Source: Mucilaginibacter sp. UR6-1
GTDB lineage: Bacteria > Bacteroidota > Bacteroidia > Sphingobacteriales > Sphingobacteriaceae
Direction of reading: 5' to 3'
DNA: 64,000 bases
NCBI RefSeq assembly: GCF_020880975.1
Contig: NZ_JAJIWP010000001.1
Location: 992,001-1,056,000 of the forward strand
Shown: piece by piece, positions 52,885 through 61,115 of the stretch
How the letters are laid out: every line of letters begins with the position of its first letter
Numbering within the stretch: the first letter of the stretch is position 1
Translations under genes and position numbers: made by a program
The notes under the pieces: model-generated
Seen by the model: only the letters and a program-made list of their open reading frames with translations
The model's database searches: none
Told to the model about the DNA's origin: nothing

Positions 52885-53727
52885 ATGATGAAAAAGAACT
52901 TACTGTTAATATTATTTGCCTGCGTTGCGTTTGTTGCCTGTAAAAAGGACGAAAAATTAACTTACAATTCGCCTGATAATATATATCTGAATTATAAATC
53001 TACCGATCCGGATACGATCACCTACTCCTTTGCCTACGTGCAGGGGGTTGACCGGGATACGGTGTGGATACCTGTAATTATATCAGGCCAGCGCGTAAAC
53101 CATGATCGCCGCTTTGTACTTAATGTTGTTGATACCGCTACAACAGCAGTACCATCATTACATTACGAACCACTTAAAGACGCCTATACCATGCCTGCCG
53201 ATTCGGGTATGATACATGTGCCGGTTATCATTAAAAATACAGATAAGGAGTTGGAGAACAAATCGGTTACGCTTACGGTACGAGTATCCGGCGGGCAGGA
53301 TTTTGGCACTAACCTGCCCGATACCATCCGCAAAAAAACCATCATGTTCTCGAACAGGCTGGAGCGGCCGCAATGGTGGAACTTTTGGGAAGGTGAGCTT
53401 AAAACCTATAGTCGCACTAAGCACCAGCTATTCCTGATCACATCGGGCACCCGTGATATGGTTGACCTTAGCACACCCGATTTTTACCTGTATATACCAC
53501 GCTGCCTTTACTATATCGAAAATACACGCACATTTTTAAAGTATCCTTTTGATTGGATAAGGCAGCATCCGGATGCCGGGTATGTACTCACCAAAAGAAA
53601 CGATAGCAGCGGCGATTATGATTTTTACAGCGTTAACGCGCCTGATAAAAAGTTCCTGCTCAAATACTTCAGCAGTGTGGATCAATATAAATTTATTGAT
53701 GAGAACAACAAGGAAATAACCATGTAA
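52885..53727 (+). CDS. DUF4843-domain lipoprotein
   Basis: A 280-residue surface lipoprotein. The ATG at 52885 starts KKNLLLILFACVAFVACKKD (Cys after VA). The body is beta-rich with ITYSFAYVQGVDRDTVWIPV and the C-terminal PQWWNFWEGELKTYSRTKHQ, a pattern I recognise from DUF4843 proteins. These regularly follow SusD in Sphingobacteria and probably contribute to ligand capture on the cell surface. It is 7 bp past the SusD stop. No enzyme motif is visible. Confidence 0.82.
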   Translation: MMKKNLLLILFACVAFVACKKDEKLTYNSPDNIYLNYKSTDPDTITYSFAYVQGVDRDTVWIPVIISGQRVNHDRRFVLNVVDTATTAVPSLHYEPLKDAYTMPADSGMIHVPVIIKNTDKELENKSVTLTVRVSGGQDFGTNLPDTIRKKTIMFSNRLERPQWWNFWEGELKTYSRTKHQLFLITSGTRDMVDLSTPDFYLYIPRCLYYIENTRTFLKYPFDWIRQHPDAGYVLTKRNDSSGDYDFYSVNAPDKKFLLKYFSSVDQYKFIDENNKEITM

Positions 53728-53751
53728 TCAACCCCTTACTGATCAGTAACC

Positions 53752-55167
53752 ATGAAATTTAAATACATTATATATACACTTGCCCTAACAGTACTTGCTG
53801 CCTGCAAAAAGGATTTGGGTAATTATAATTACTCGCCCCCTTCAGAGCCGATACTGGTTAATTTTACCGACCGCACGTTCGATGCGCTGGTGGGTGATTC
53901 GCTGATACTGCAACCTTACGTAGAGCTGGACAAAGCCGATCTCTACAAAGACCTGATATTTGACTGGGAGATATTTGTTGACGAGGAAGCACGAAGCGAC
54001 AAATACACCGGTTATCCGCTTAAAATAGTTTATAACCTAAGCCCTAAAACGCGTACGGCAAAGCTTACCGTTACTGATAAGCGCAACCAGATGAAATACT
54101 TTTTCCCCTTTAAAATTGCGGGCAATACCCAATTCACTAAAGGGATGACCGTATTGAGCGTTGATGCGGGCGTGACTAAACTATCATTTGTAAAGCCTGA
54201 TAGCGTAAGCATACTAAGCAACCTTTACTATTCGCTGCATAACGAAAACCTGCCCGCCAATCCTGTACAATTATTCGCCAAACCGTATGCTTACCAACCC
54301 GGCACTGCTGAAGATTATTGGGTGATTGCAAAAGACGGCGAAAAAAGCAGCGTTATTATTGATGGCAATACCATGCTGCGTAAGCGGTATTTCCCGGAGC
54401 AGTTTTTTAGTCCGCCGGCAAATATAGTTACCGAGCGTTTTGAGGCCTCAAAAGGTTTTGCAACCGGTATAATTAATGGTAAATTATACCTGAGCGTTAC
54501 CACTACAGCGCCTTTCGCGCCGGATTGGGGTAAGTTTGCCAGTCCGCAATCAGGAGATTATACACTATCGCCATACTTTGGCAACACCAATAATTTTTAC
54601 TTCGGGTTTGATACCAAAACCAAGGCATTTGTATCATTTAGCAGTACGGGCAGCTACTCGGGCACCGAATACCAGGTAAGCGGCAGCGCTTTTAACCCTA
54701 AAAGTATCGGCATGAGCAATTTGCTTTTTATGCAACCTGTACCGGGTACAACTTATGCCTTCTTTAAAGATGACGCGGGCGAAGTGTATGAGCTGTCGTT
54801 CAGTATCGATATGGATAATTACTTTTCAAGCCGTATCATAAAACCATACACAAAAAAAGTTTTCAAGGGCTCAGCATTGGTTAATGCTGATACCAAGTGG
54901 CAACGTTCAGGCACGGATGTGTTTTACTTCAGCTCAAACGATAAGATATACCGCTATAATCCGCTAAACGAGGAGTTAAGGCTACTGGATGCCAACCTGT
55001 CGGGCAAAAAGATCAGTATGCTTAAACTAAGTGGCAATACCCTTACCGCAGGTATTGATGGCGCGCTGGTGTTTTTGGATGTAAGCGTTGGCAGCAACGG
55101 CAAGCATATTAAAACCATTGAGGGCATACCCGGTGCACCGGTTGATTTTGTTTCAAAAAACCTTTAA
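53752..55167 (+). CDS. PKD-like family lipoprotein
   Basis: A 471-residue lipoprotein: signal ending LTVLAACKKDLGNYNY (Cys18), then a PKD-like beta-sandwich (about 40-120, LILQPYVELDKADLYKDLIF and DWEIFVDEEAR). The remainder is beta-propeller-like, with repeats such as ALVNADTKWQRSGTDVFYFS and NDKIYRYNPLNEELRLLDAN. Such proteins co-occur with DUF4843 and SusD. It follows the DUF4843 gene by 24 bp. Ligand binding is the likely role. Confidence 0.78.
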   Translation: MKFKYIIYTLALTVLAACKKDLGNYNYSPPSEPILVNFTDRTFDALVGDSLILQPYVELDKADLYKDLIFDWEIFVDEEARSDKYTGYPLKIVYNLSPKTRTAKLTVTDKRNQMKYFFPFKIAGNTQFTKGMTVLSVDAGVTKLSFVKPDSVSILSNLYYSLHNENLPANPVQLFAKPYAYQPGTAEDYWVIAKDGEKSSVIIDGNTMLRKRYFPEQFFSPPANIVTERFEASKGFATGIINGKLYLSVTTTAPFAPDWGKFASPQSGDYTLSPYFGNTNNFYFGFDTKTKAFVSFSSTGSYSGTEYQVSGSAFNPKSIGMSNLLFMQPVPGTTYAFFKDDAGEVYELSFSIDMDNYFSSRIIKPYTKKVFKGSALVNADTKWQRSGTDVFYFSSNDKIYRYNPLNEELRLLDANLSGKKISMLKLSGNTLTAGIDGALVFLDVSVGSNGKHIKTIEGIPGAPVDFVSKNL

Positions 55168-55180
55168 ACCTAAACGTAAC

Positions 55181-56095
55181 ATGAAATTTATAAAGCATAT
55201 AGCTACATCCTTTGCCATTATTATGGTTATTGGCGCGGCATCATGTAAAAAATCTGCAGTTAATAGTGAACCTAAACCTGACCCTGAAGGTGCTCCTCCA
55301 AAAACTTGGAAGGAGCACTGGGGGTATCACCACCAATTGCTTAACCGTGTTTATTTTGATGACCACTTGGCCGTTTATTATGATAACCTGATGGATCCGT
55401 CGGTAACCTGGCTTAACAAGGCCATGTCAGACTCGTGGGCTTATGTAAAAAAGACCTATGGCGATTTTGGGCCCGATCAGCGTTTGTTTGTAATTTGCCA
55501 TCGTACTGTTGATACCACCAATAATTTAGGAGGCGGTCACCCTGCATCATGGCATGACGATACACATGATAACCGTAACGTGATAGACAATGGCCTTGGT
55601 AGCTGGACCTACCCTACCGGCGAGCAGATAGGCCTGCCCATACACGAGATTGGCCATATAGTAGCCAATGCATCGCACGGGCGCAGCCATGAGGACGGTA
55701 ACCTTTGGGGTGACAGCAAATTCGCGGAGATATTTGTTTATGATGTACTCTTGAACATTGGCCGCCAGGATGAAGCATCAAGGGTATATTATGACCTGCA
55801 GAATGTAACGGATGATTTTCCGCGTGCGGGCAGCCATTGGTTTAAAAACTGGTTCTACCCTATCTACAGCAAGTATGGCAAAGGACAGGTGCTGAGCAAA
55901 TATTTCGAGTTAAAGGGCAAATATGAAACACAGAACCGTGATATTAACTGGGGCGAATTTGTACATTTTTGGAGCGGTGCCGCGGGCGTTAACCTTAAAG
56001 AGCAGGCAACCATAGCTTTTGGCTGGCCTGATGAATGGGAACAACAGTTTAAAAAAGCGCAAAAGGACTTTCCGGAAGTAAAATACCCTTACTGA
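55181..56095 (+). CDS. Putative zinc metallopeptidase lipoprotein (HEIGH motif)
   Basis: A 304-residue exported protein. I use the ATG at 55181, which starts the lipoprotein signal FAIIMVIGAASCKKSAV; the frame extends upstream into the PKD-like gene but has no signal there. The zinc-binding motif is His155-Glu156-Ile-Gly-His159 (IHEIGHIVANASHGRSHEDG), with a downstream Glu183 in SKFAEIFVYDV as a possible third ligand (gluzincin-like). A WHDDTHDNRNVIDN loop precedes it. This makes peptide cleavage on the cell surface plausible, within a SusC/SusD operon that lacks glycosidases. Its peptidase family name is uncertain. Confidence 0.7.
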   Translation: MKFIKHIATSFAIIMVIGAASCKKSAVNSEPKPDPEGAPPKTWKEHWGYHHQLLNRVYFDDHLAVYYDNLMDPSVTWLNKAMSDSWAYVKKTYGDFGPDQRLFVICHRTVDTTNNLGGGHPASWHDDTHDNRNVIDNGLGSWTYPTGEQIGLPIHEIGHIVANASHGRSHEDGNLWGDSKFAEIFVYDVLLNIGRQDEASRVYYDLQNVTDDFPRAGSHWFKNWFYPIYSKYGKGQVLSKYFELKGKYETQNRDINWGEFVHFWSGAAGVNLKEQATIAFGWPDEWEQQFKKAQKDFPEVKYPY

Positions 56096-56139
56096 TCAAT
56101 TAAAATTAAACATCTAAACAGACATTATATCCTTAAAAA

Positions 56140-57276
56140 ATGAAAAAAATATTACTGATAGCTGCCCTGCTGCCTGCCATCGCATCGGCACAAAGCACAA
56201 AGTTTTCCATTACCGGTAAAATAGGCAACCTGAACAAGCCTGCCAAGGTTTACTTTGATTATATGGACAGCAGCGGCAGCGGGCATGAGGATTCGGCCGC
56301 GGTTGTAAACGGGCAGTTCACCTTTACAGGCCCGCTTACGGGCATTGGCAATACCCGTATGTCGCTTGATCATACCGGCGAGGGTAAACCCCACTCCATT
56401 TACGCGCCGGGTGCCGATGTTATTTATTTTTATTTTGGTAAAGAGAACATCGTGATCAGCTCGAAAGACTCATTAAGCAATGCCAAATTTACCGGTTCAA
56501 AAACCTATGATGAGTTTCAGGCTTACAATAAACAAATTGGCGGTACCATTATGGACCTGACCAAAGCGGCCAACCTTGCCTTTTCAAAAGCCACACCTGA
56601 GCAACAAAAGGACAGCATTTTTATGGCAGGGCTTAACGCCAGTTTCAGGAAGAATATTGACACCCGTTCTGAAAAACAATATCAATTCGCAAAAAACAAT
56701 CCTAAATCTTACTTCGCGCTGGTTGGCCTGTCAGAGTCGGCCGGTACCAAGGTTGATGTGAAAAAAATTCAGCCGGTATTTGCTTCCCTCGATCCTAAAT
56801 TAAAACAAACGGATATGGGCAAGGAATTACTGCAGCGCATTGAGGCCGCCGGGTTAACCTCTATTGGCTCAGCAGCACCAGCATTCACACAAAATGATGC
56901 AAATGGCAAGCCGGTATCGCTGGCTGACTTTAAAGGCAAAGTAGTGTTAGTTGAGTTTTGGGCAAGCTGGTGTGTACCCTGCCGTGCCGAAAACCCTAAC
57001 CTTGTTGAGCAATATAAATTATACAAAGACAAGGGTTTTGAGATACTATCAGTATCGTTAGATAATAATAAAGCGGCCTGGCTTGCCGCTATTGAAAAGG
57101 ACGGACTGCCATGGACACAGGTATCTGACCTGAAGGGCTGGAACAATGCCGTTGGCCGTTTATACGGTGTAAGGGCCGTACCGCAAAGCTTTTTGGTTGA
57201 CCGTGATGGCAAGGTAATAGGCAACACCCTGCGCGGCGAAACGCTTAATAAAAAGCTGGCCGAATTAATGAACTAA
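56140..57276 (+). CDS. TlpA-like thioredoxin-fold lipid-or-periplasmic protein with DUF4369
   Basis: A 378-residue exported thiol-disulfide oxidoreductase. The signal peptide is KKILLIAALLPAIASAQS. Residues ~20-130 fit the DUF4369 domain, which starts FSITGKIGNLNKPAKVYFDY. The thioredoxin fold (about 245-375) has the active site WASWCVPCRAEN (CVPC) and the cis-Pro in VRAVPQSFLVDRDGK. It should reduce or exchange disulfides in the periplasm. It ends the operon, with an intrinsic terminator 25 bp after its stop codon. Confidence 0.88.
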   Translation: MKKILLIAALLPAIASAQSTKFSITGKIGNLNKPAKVYFDYMDSSGSGHEDSAAVVNGQFTFTGPLTGIGNTRMSLDHTGEGKPHSIYAPGADVIYFYFGKENIVISSKDSLSNAKFTGSKTYDEFQAYNKQIGGTIMDLTKAANLAFSKATPEQQKDSIFMAGLNASFRKNIDTRSEKQYQFAKNNPKSYFALVGLSESAGTKVDVKKIQPVFASLDPKLKQTDMGKELLQRIEAAGLTSIGSAAPAFTQNDANGKPVSLADFKGKVVLVEFWASWCVPCRAENPNLVEQYKLYKDKGFEILSVSLDNNKAAWLAAIEKDGLPWTQVSDLKGWNNAVGRLYGVRAVPQSFLVDRDGKVIGNTLRGETLNKKLAELMN

Positions 57277-57301
57277 GCACCAATTAGAATATACTATACC
57301 T

Positions 57302-57345
57302 GCACCACCCGTTAATGGATAACGCCATATGGGTGGTGCTTTTTT
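57302..57345 (+). terminator. Intrinsic terminator ending the SusC operon
   Basis: GCACCACCC (57302-57310) pairs perfectly with GGGTGGTGC (57331-57339), loop 20 nt, followed by six T (57340-57345). The T-run ends five bases before the ATG of the protease gene (57351). That gene must therefore use readthrough or a promoter upstream of the hairpin. Confidence 0.85.
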
Positions 57346-57350
57346 ATGTT

Positions 57351-59012
57351 ATGAAGAAGATAATAATCGCTTGTTACTTATTGTTGCTTTCGGTAACGGT
57401 ATCGGCACAAAAGGTGGATGTAAAAAAACTGGAAAGCACATTGCAAAAAGCCATCAGCAGCGCATACCTGCCCAGTGTACGCATGTGGGGGTATGATACC
57501 GCCGCCCGCCAGCAAATGAGCGCCCAGTTTAGCGGCGTGGTGGTAAGTGCCGGCGGCTATATATTAACGGCCGCGCACGTAACCATACCCGGTAAAACTT
57601 ACAAGGTAATGTTTGCCGATGGCAGGGAAGCTATAGCCATGGCCCTTGGTAAAATTGAGTTAGCTACTGACCGTGCCATACCGGATGTGGCCCTGATGCA
57701 GATAATTACTCCCGGCAAGTGGCCTTACGCGCCCATGGCCACATCATCGGCCATTAAAGTGAATGAACCATGCCTGAGCATTGCCTACCCCGAAACACTG
57801 AACCAACCCAAACCGACCATACGTTTTGGCAGGATAACCGTGGTAAAGAATGACCGGGGATTTATTCAATCTACCTGCAAAATGGAACCGGGAGACTCCG
57901 GCGGGCCATTGTTTGATTATTTGGGCAGGGTAATAGGTATACACAGCGCCATTAATACCGATGAGGATACCAACTACGAAATACCTGTTGACCTTTACCA
58001 TAAATATTGGCAGGCATTGCAAAAACAGCAGATTTACACCACTATGCCCGCCGATAGCCAGGCAATAGCTAAGGATGAGATTAAGGATATACTCACCATA
58101 CCCGGCCTGGCCAATATGCAGGTAACAGCAACTGATCTCACAAAAAAACTTAAGCTTGAGCAGTATTTAGTGAATATTATTAGTGTTGTTGATACCCCCG
58201 ATACAAGAATTTACGGGACACTTGTAAACGTTAATAATGGAGTATATATAATCAGTAAAAGTTCAATGGTGGGTGATAAACCGGTAGCCATGTTAAATGG
58301 TAAAGCTATCCCGGTAAAAGTGATTGCCCGCGACAGGCAAAATGATGTTGTACTGCTGCAAATAAATGGCACTACACCTAAAGGTTTAAAGTTACCCACA
58401 ACCGATGCCAACCCGCCTGCAATAGGGCGTATATTGGTAACCCCTTTGCAAAACAAACAAGGTATGGTAAGTATAAGCGGCAGTACCGATATTACATTAC
58501 CAAGGTTTTGGAGCCTGGGCTATCTTGGTGCGGCCGTAGGTTATAATGGCGCTACGCCTGAGCTTACTTTTGTACAACCCAACTCACCCGCCGCTAAAAG
58601 CGACCTACAGGTTGAAGATCAGGTATTGATGATAAACAATACTGAAATAAAAAAGAACGAAGATTTTGGCCCGGTAATGCAACAGTACTGGCCGGGCGAC
58701 ACCTTAAACTTCAAAATTTTACGCAAGGGTCAACAGTATAACAAAACAGTTGTTTTAGGCAAAAAACAACCCGGCATGGCAAAGCACCCGGCCGAAATGT
58801 TTAAAGGCGGCAAAAGTGGCCGCAGAGATGGATTTAGCCAGGTGTTCACCCATGATGCTGCTTTACTACCTGAGCAATGCGGAAGCCCCGTGTTTGATGC
58901 GCAGGGAAACTTTGCAGGTATCAACATAGCCAGGTTTAGCCGCACTACTACCCTGGCATTGCCGGTAAAAATTATTCAGGACTTTTTAGCCCGCGCCATA
59001 CCTGTAAAGTAA
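57351..59012 (+). CDS. Trypsin-like serine protease with PDZ and a second degenerate protease unit
   Basis: A 553-residue exported protease. The ATG at 57351 starts a signal peptide (KKIIIACYLLLLSVTVSAQ); an upstream ATG at 57315 lies inside the terminator. The first unit has a complete triad: His in ILTAAHVTIPG, Asp in AIPDVALMQI and Ser in MEPGDSGGPLFD. A second trypsin-like unit follows (NDVVLLQINGTTPKGL). It is split by a PDZ domain (about 395-470, SPAAKSDLQVEDQVLMINNT), and its nucleophile region reads PEQCGSPVFDAQG, with Cys510 in place of Ser. It stands alone after the SusC operon terminator. Roles could be envelope quality control or protein degradation. Confidence 0.85.
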   Translation: MKKIIIACYLLLLSVTVSAQKVDVKKLESTLQKAISSAYLPSVRMWGYDTAARQQMSAQFSGVVVSAGGYILTAAHVTIPGKTYKVMFADGREAIAMALGKIELATDRAIPDVALMQIITPGKWPYAPMATSSAIKVNEPCLSIAYPETLNQPKPTIRFGRITVVKNDRGFIQSTCKMEPGDSGGPLFDYLGRVIGIHSAINTDEDTNYEIPVDLYHKYWQALQKQQIYTTMPADSQAIAKDEIKDILTIPGLANMQVTATDLTKKLKLEQYLVNIISVVDTPDTRIYGTLVNVNNGVYIISKSSMVGDKPVAMLNGKAIPVKVIARDRQNDVVLLQINGTTPKGLKLPTTDANPPAIGRILVTPLQNKQGMVSISGSTDITLPRFWSLGYLGAAVGYNGATPELTFVQPNSPAAKSDLQVEDQVLMINNTEIKKNEDFGPVMQQYWPGDTLNFKILRKGQQYNKTVVLGKKQPGMAKHPAEMFKGGKSGRRDGFSQVFTHDAALLPEQCGSPVFDAQGNFAGINIARFSRTTTLALPVKIIQDFLARAIPVK

Positions 59013-59035
59013 AAACGATAAATATAACCGGCGAT

Positions 59036-60853
59036 CTACCGGGCAGGTATGCCAGCCTTCAGCAGTTCGCCGGTTATTTGCCTTGTGTAGGCATTAATTT
59101 CTTCACGAAAGGCCGTAACCGAGGCACCACCACGTATTTCCTCAAGCCGTTTTTCCCAGGTACCTGTAAGTTCGGCCTGTGCTATACGGCGGTGCTTTAC
59201 CACCTCGTAAACAGACAGCCCAGTAGATGTAGGCACAAGGTTCTTTTTTTCCCGGATAATATATTGCCGTTTAATTAGCGTTTCAATAATGGCAGCACGT
59301 GTGGCCGGGGTACCTAAACCGCTATCTTTCATGGCTTCGCGTAATTCTTCATCATCAATATCTTTGCCCGCTGTTTCAAGCGCCTTTAGTAAACTGGCTT
59401 CGTTATACAAGGGTTTGGGCTTGGTTTGCTTATCTAACACGGCTTTTTGCAATATGGGCAGGTTTTCGCCTGGTTTTACTTTTGGCAGCGTAGCGTTCTC
59501 TTCATCCTTCTTATCTTCATCCTTATCATTAAAAACCGCACGCCAACCGGCAGTGTTTATCACCGTACCGCTTGCCGTAAACCTTTCGCCGCTTTGTATT
59601 ATTATTTTGGTGATCTCTTTGATACAATCCTGGTGAAATGCCTCCAGCATACGGCCTGCTACCATATTATATACCGCTTGCTGGTCGGGTGTTAAATTAC
59701 GGGGTGTTTCGCCGGTAGGCAGTATAGCATGGTGGTCAGTAACCTTTTTGGCGTTAACACTACGCTTGCTCAGTTTGGCGCCGGTTAACAACGTGGCCTG
59801 TTTACCAAATCCATCATGGTCCTGAAACCTGGCTATCAAGTCGGGCACACCGGCAAATACATCATCACCAATATACCTGCTACCTGTACGCGGATAAGTT
59901 ACCAGCTTGCCCTCGTACAAATTTTGCAGTATACTGAGTGTTTGATCGGCGGTAAAGCCTTTGCATTTGTTAGCCTCCTGCTGTAAACTGCTCAGGTCAT
60001 GCAGCAAAGGCGGCGGTTCTTTACGCGGCCTGGCTTCTACGCTTAACACATTACCGCCGTTTGTAAAGCCGGAAGCCACATCCTGTACTGTGTTCAAGGC
60101 CTCCTGCGCCTCCTCTTTTGTTTTAAAGCGTTTTTCGGATATGGCACGAAAGCTTATTCCATCCTTATCAGGCTGTATGGCCAGTTGGTAATACAACTCA
60201 GGTACAAAATTTTTATTTTCGAGATAGCGGGCACATATCATGGCTAAGGTAGGCGTTTGCACACGCCCAAGTGATAATACTGCCCGGTTACCCGAAGCCA
60301 GGCTGAGCGCCTGCGTGGCGTTCATACCCACCAGCCAGTCAGATTGTGAGCGGCAATGTGCCGAATAAAAAAGCGTATCATAATCAGTACCGGGTTTAAG
60401 GTTACGAAAACCCTCTTTTATGGCAGCATCAGTTTGTGATGATATCCAAAGCCTTTTAAATGGCTTTTTACATTTGAGGTGATAATAGATATATCTAAAA
60501 ATAAGCTCACCCTCACGCCCTGCATCGGTGGCTACAATTATCTCTGCTGCCTCATCAAAAAGCTTTTTTATCACATCCAGTTGTTTCTTCACCGCCGGAT
60601 CATCAACCATACCCTCCTTGCTTTTTACCTTACGTATTGATAGCTTAAACTTTTGCGGCAGCATGGGCAGGTTTTGTACGTTCCACCCGTAATAGCCATA
60701 CTCCTGCGGTGGGGCAAGCTGCAGTAAGTGCCCAAATGCCCAGGTAAAGGTGTACCCCTTCCCTTCAATATATCCCTCCCGCTTGGTATTAGCACCAAAT
60801 ACCCTCGCAATTTCTCGGGCTACTGATGGTTTTTCTGCAATGATGACTTTCAT
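59036..60853 (-). CDS. topB: DNA topoisomerase III (type IA)
   Basis: A 605-residue type IA topoisomerase that relaxes negative supercoils and decatenates DNA. The Toprim domain begins MKVIIAEKPSVAREIARVFG and contains VATDAGREGELIFRYIYYHL (acidic metal site). The active-site Tyr is in LVTYPRTGSRYIG, and ALSLGRVQTPTLAMICARYL is a family signature. The C-terminal end lacks the zinc fingers found in some type IA enzymes, normal for TopB-like proteins. It is monocistronic and convergent with the protease gene. Confidence 0.95.
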   Translation of the reverse strand: MKVIIAEKPSVAREIARVFGANTKREGYIEGKGYTFTWAFGHLLQLAPPQEYGYYGWNVQNLPMLPQKFKLSIRKVKSKEGMVDDPAVKKQLDVIKKLFDEAAEIIVATDAGREGELIFRYIYYHLKCKKPFKRLWISSQTDAAIKEGFRNLKPGTDYDTLFYSAHCRSQSDWLVGMNATQALSLASGNRAVLSLGRVQTPTLAMICARYLENKNFVPELYYQLAIQPDKDGISFRAISEKRFKTKEEAQEALNTVQDVASGFTNGGNVLSVEARPRKEPPPLLHDLSSLQQEANKCKGFTADQTLSILQNLYEGKLVTYPRTGSRYIGDDVFAGVPDLIARFQDHDGFGKQATLLTGAKLSKRSVNAKKVTDHHAILPTGETPRNLTPDQQAVYNMVAGRMLEAFHQDCIKEITKIIIQSGERFTASGTVINTAGWRAVFNDKDEDKKDEENATLPKVKPGENLPILQKAVLDKQTKPKPLYNEASLLKALETAGKDIDDEELREAMKDSGLGTPATRAAIIETLIKRQYIIREKKNLVPTSTGLSVYEVVKHRRIAQAELTGTWEKRLEEIRGGASVTAFREEINAYTRQITGELLKAGIPAR

Positions 60854-61007
60854 AGATCCGGCCGAAACTACTTAAATGCTTCCGTTGCGGCAGAGCATGT
60901 TGAAAAACTATCTTATAAATTATATGCTTTAAAATTGACAATTATAATTTATGCTGATGGCGAGATTAATCGTTTTATAACGCTTTTTCGCAATAAATGC
61001 ATCCTTA

Positions 61008-61038
61008 TTTGTATTTATTCTAAATAAATATAACTTTG
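61008..61038 (+). promoter_or_regulatory. Promoter of the siderophore receptor gene
   Basis: TTTG (61008-61011), 19 nt, then TAACTTTG (61031-61038): a full match to the Bacteroidota primary-sigma consensus. Transcription should begin near 61044, giving a leader of about 70 nt. Confidence 0.65.
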
Positions 61039-61047
61039 CAAAAAAAT

Positions 61048-61073
61048 GCCACACGGTTTCGGACCCGTGTGGC
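61048..61073 (+). promoter_or_regulatory. Strong hairpin at the 5' end of the siderophore receptor mRNA
   Basis: GCCACACGG (61048-61056) pairs perfectly with CCGTGTGGC (61065-61073), loop 8 nt. It would be within a few bases of the predicted start of transcription. It may stabilise the mRNA or be a regulatory leader. On the minus strand it is followed by A and seven T, so a terminator role for an antisense RNA is possible, but I found no matching promoter. Confidence 0.45.
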
Positions 61074-61115
61074 TAACCGGACAAACCGGCTCACCTTTAA
61101 TGTGGATTAAAAGTA

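Noticed and set aside
57315..57350. Upstream ATG for the trypsin-like protease
   Set aside because: It lies in the terminator loop and the added residues precede a signal peptide that starts well at 57351.
61048..61073. Hairpin with minus-strand T-run ahead of the siderophore receptor as a second antisense sRNA terminator
   Set aside because: The only minus-strand -7 look-alike (TACTTTTA just before the ATG) misses the final G and has no TTG at 19-21 nt, so the unit is incomplete.
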